Assembly (NCBI GenBank): GCA_021129535.1
Contig: JAJOLB010000039.1
Coordinates: 1-7,073, forward strand
Direction of reading: 5' to 3'
Origin: Minisyncoccota bacterium
GTDB taxonomy: Bacteria; Patescibacteriota; Minisyncoccia; Phycocordibacterales; UBA1006
DNA: 7,073 nt
How positions within the stretch are numbered: position 1 is the first letter of the stretch; the number at the start of each line of letters is the position of its first letter. The position numbers and the translations under genes are program-made. The notes beneath the pieces are model-generated. The model searched no databases. It saw only the letters and a program-made list of their open reading frames with translations, and was not told where the DNA came from. Shown here in pieces: positions 5,412 to 7,073 of the stretch.

Positions 5412-5447
5412 ATGAAAAGAGAATTGATAATTAAATCAATTATTTAA
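5412..5447 (+). CDS. putative 11-residue leader peptide upstream of pyrG
   Basis: ATG at 5412 opens MKRELIIKSII, stopping at TAA 5445-5447. The ATG coincides with the predicted transcription start, so translation would be leaderless. Within it, AATTGAT (5422-5428) and ATCAATT (5435-5441) form a 7-bp hairpin. The stop codon touches the first base of the terminator stem, so a ribosome finishing here would cover the stem's upstream arm. The word CTATGAAAA at 5410-5418 recurs at the pyrG start (5490-5498). A short ORF can arise by chance, so the call is tentative. Confidence 0.35.
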   Translation: MKRELIIKSII

Positions 5448-5483
5448 AAAAGCAGGTTTTTAACGACCTGCTTTTTATTTTTT
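5447..5483 (+). terminator. intrinsic terminator, probably an attenuator in the pyrG leader
   Basis: A perfect 11-bp stem, AAAAAGCAGGT (5447-5457) with ACCTGCTTTTT (5466-5476), closes an 8-base loop and is followed by ATTTTTT. It is the clearest terminator in the window. It ends nine bases before the pyrG ATG, leaving almost no room for a pyrG promoter after it. It must therefore be read through to express pyrG, or pyrG uses a promoter overlapping it. It could also simply end the SPFH-VanZ transcript. Confidence 0.85.
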
Positions 5484-5491
5484 AAATTACT

Positions 5492-7073
5492 ATGAAAACA
5501 AAAAAACAAAAAAAGAAATATGTCTTCGTTGTTGGTGGTGTGATGTCAGGTGTCGGAAAAGGTATTTCTGCATCCAGTATGGGAAAAATTCTACAACATG
5601 CGGGATATTCAGTATCTGCTGTAAAAATTGACCCCTATGTAAATGTGGATGCTGGTACCATGAATCCTGTCGAGCATGGTGAGACCTTTGTATTATCTGA
5701 TGGCTACGAAACAGATCAAGACATGGGGAACTATGAACGGTTTTTAGATACAACATTAACGCGAGATTCATATATGACAACAGGCTCAATTTATCAGCAT
5801 GTCATTAACAAGGAGCGTTCACTAGGTTACAAGGGGAAAACAGTTTCCGTTGTTCCACATGTTCCATTGGCAGTAATTGATCAAATTAAACGTGCATCAA
5901 AAAAACAAAATGCAGAAATCACCATCATTGAGATTGGCGGAACCGTTGGTGAATATGAAAATATTTTATTTTTGGAGGCAGCCCGAATGATGAAACGTGA
6001 AAATCCAGATGATGTTGCTGTTGTTTTGGTTTCCTATTTACCTATTCCATCAACCCTTGGTGAAATGAAGTCAAAACCAACACAGCAGGCAATCAGAACA
6101 CTACAAGAGTCAGGTGTTTTTCCTGATATTATTATTGGGCGTTCAGAACGCGAAATGGATAAACCAAGAAAGGAAAAGATCGCAGCAGCATCAATGTTGC
6201 ATTCCGAGGATATTATTTCAGCACCAGATCTGGATTCTATTTATGATATTCCAAAATATTTTGCAGACGAAGGGCTTGATTCCCGTTTATTAAAAAAACT
6301 AAAACTTAAAAAGAAATCAAATAAGCAGGCAAAATTATCCCAGTTAGATTGGCAGAAATTTGTGAAATCCAGCAAGAGGCAAAAAAATACGGTAAATATT
6401 GCCATTGTTGGTAAATACTTTAACACAGGGGATTTTGTACTGTCTGACGCCTATGTTTCGGTCATCGAGGCACTGAAATATGCGGGTTATTCACAAAAAA
6501 CACAAGTAAAAATGACATGGTTACCATCAATTGATTTTGAAAATAAAACATTGAAATTGGCGCATTTGAAAAAATATGATGGAATTTTGATTCCTGGTGG
6601 TTTCGGTAATAATGGCATTGATGGCAAGGACATGGTTATCGGCTATGCACGGAAAAACAAAATACCGTTTTTGGGACTTTGTTTGGGAATGCAACGTGCC
6701 GCTGTTGAATTTGCACAAAATGTTTGTGGATTGAAAAATGCTGAATCTGACGAGCGAAATATTAAAAACTCCTTACCTGTGATTACAACAATAACCGACC
6801 AAGTCTCAAAAATTGCTGATGGAAAAATGGGTGGAACCATGCGTTTAGGTTCATACGATGCTGTATTGAAACAGGGAACATTGGCAGGTAAAATTTATGG
6901 AACAGATACAATTTCAGAACGTCATCGGCATCGCTATGAATTGAATCCGAAATACGTAGAGGTTTTAGAAAAGCATGGAATGGTTATTTCAGGATATTCG
7001 CCTGATGGATTATTACCAGAAATTATTGAATTAGATAAAAAATTACATCCATTTTTTATTGCCGTTCAGTTTC
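5492..7073 (+). CDS. pyrG: CTP synthase (glutamine-hydrolysing), 3' end cut by the window
   Basis: PyrG makes CTP from UTP, ATP and ammonia taken from glutamine, the last step of pyrimidine nucleotide synthesis, in the cytoplasm. About 527 residues are visible. After a Lys-rich start (MKTKKQKKK) come the P-loop GGVMSGVGKGIS (15-26) and KIDPYVNVDAGTMNP (45-59). ETDQDMGNYERF (73-84) supplies metal ligand D77, EIGGTVGE (147-154) supplies E147, and KSKPTQQ belongs to the UTP site. The class I glutaminase domain has IPGGFG and the nucleophile in GLCLGMQ (Cys397). It also has GTMRLGSY and RHRHRYE, and ends AVQF just before the expected HPE catalytic residues. Length agrees with the usual 535-550. 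The sequence departs from the E. coli type in several motifs (for example MSGVGKG for SSLGKG) but keeps the catalytic residues. No Shine-Dalgarno sequence precedes the ATG; a terminator lies directly upstream. Confidence 0.97.
   Translation, partial: MKTKKQKKKYVFVVGGVMSGVGKGISASSMGKILQHAGYSVSAVKIDPYVNVDAGTMNPVEHGETFVLSDGYETDQDMGNYERFLDTTLTRDSYMTTGSIYQHVINKERSLGYKGKTVSVVPHVPLAVIDQIKRASKKQNAEITIIEIGGTVGEYENILFLEAARMMKRENPDDVAVVLVSYLPIPSTLGEMKSKPTQQAIRTLQESGVFPDIIIGRSEREMDKPRKEKIAAASMLHSEDIISAPDLDSIYDIPKYFADEGLDSRLLKKLKLKKKSNKQAKLSQLDWQKFVKSSKRQKNTVNIAIVGKYFNTGDFVLSDAYVSVIEALKYAGYSQKTQVKMTWLPSIDFENKTLKLAHLKKYDGILIPGGFGNNGIDGKDMVIGYARKNKIPFLGLCLGMQRAAVEFAQNVCGLKNAESDERNIKNSLPVITTITDQVSKIADGKMGGTMRLGSYDAVLKQGTLAGKIYGTDTISERHRHRYELNPKYVEVLEKHGMVISGYSPDGLLPEIIELDKKLHPFFIAVQF

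Noticed and set aside
5406..5420. Bacillus-type reiterative-transcription control of pyrG
   Set aside because: That mechanism needs a start with a G run; the predicted start region is CTATGAAAAG, with no G run.
5490..5789. Minus-strand ORFs opposite pyrG, rel, the SPFH gene and the parB tail
   Set aside because: They lie wholly within strongly supported genes, have low-complexity composition and no recognisable motifs.
1..7073. CRISPR array, insertion sequence with transposase, or defence system
   Set aside because: There is no regularly spaced repeat and no transposase, nuclease or toxin-antitoxin gene; the possible helicase fragment at the left edge is too short to judge.

Overview
The window is strongly AT-rich bacterial DNA with short intergenic spaces and almost no Shine-Dalgarno sequences. 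I infer, from memory of these families and without any search, a member of the Candidate Phyla Radiation (Patescibacteria, perhaps a parcubacterial lineage). The reasons are a short Rel protein that stops after its TGS domain, a divergent but complete-looking CTP synthase, a VanZ-like protein, and start codons close behind -10 boxes. The standard genetic code fits every intact gene, with TAA and TAG as stops.

Layout: 1-134 is the 3' end of an unidentified gene. 135-289 has no gene but carries a small hairpin and interlocking inverted repeats. 290-374 is a minus-strand tRNA-Leu(CAA) with an encoded CCA end. Its -10 box sits 7 bases from the mature 5' end, and its terminator appears to reuse the tRNA 3' end as the upstream arm. 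455-2185 is a ParB-family protein with a roughly 300-residue repetitive tail ending in a basic-aromatic motif. 2250-2340 is a nested, perfect inverted repeat between convergent parB and rel. 2358-3794 (minus) is a Rel/SpoT-type (p)ppGpp synthetase/hydrolase. It diverges from a stomatin-like SPFH membrane protein (3884-4633) across an 89-base intergenic region that holds both promoters and a palindrome.

After the SPFH gene come a frame broken by TAG and TAA (4637-4756), a small protein of unknown function (4757-5053) in the same frame, and an overlapping VanZ-like membrane protein (5031-5399). The window ends in pyrG (CTP synthase, from 5492), which is cut by the edge just before the last glutaminase catalytic residues.

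The most interesting regulatory signal is upstream of pyrG. A perfect TATAAT overlaps the end of the VanZ gene, an 11-codon ORF starts exactly 7 bases later, its stop codon touches an intrinsic terminator, and pyrG begins right after the terminator. This is the geometry of a transcription attenuator. The other notable items are the ParB tail, the tRNA/terminator overlap and the in-frame stops. Functionally the window mixes chromosome segregation (ParB), stringent response (Rel), membrane organisation (SPFH, VanZ) and pyrimidine nucleotide synthesis (PyrG). It does not look like a mobile or defence island.
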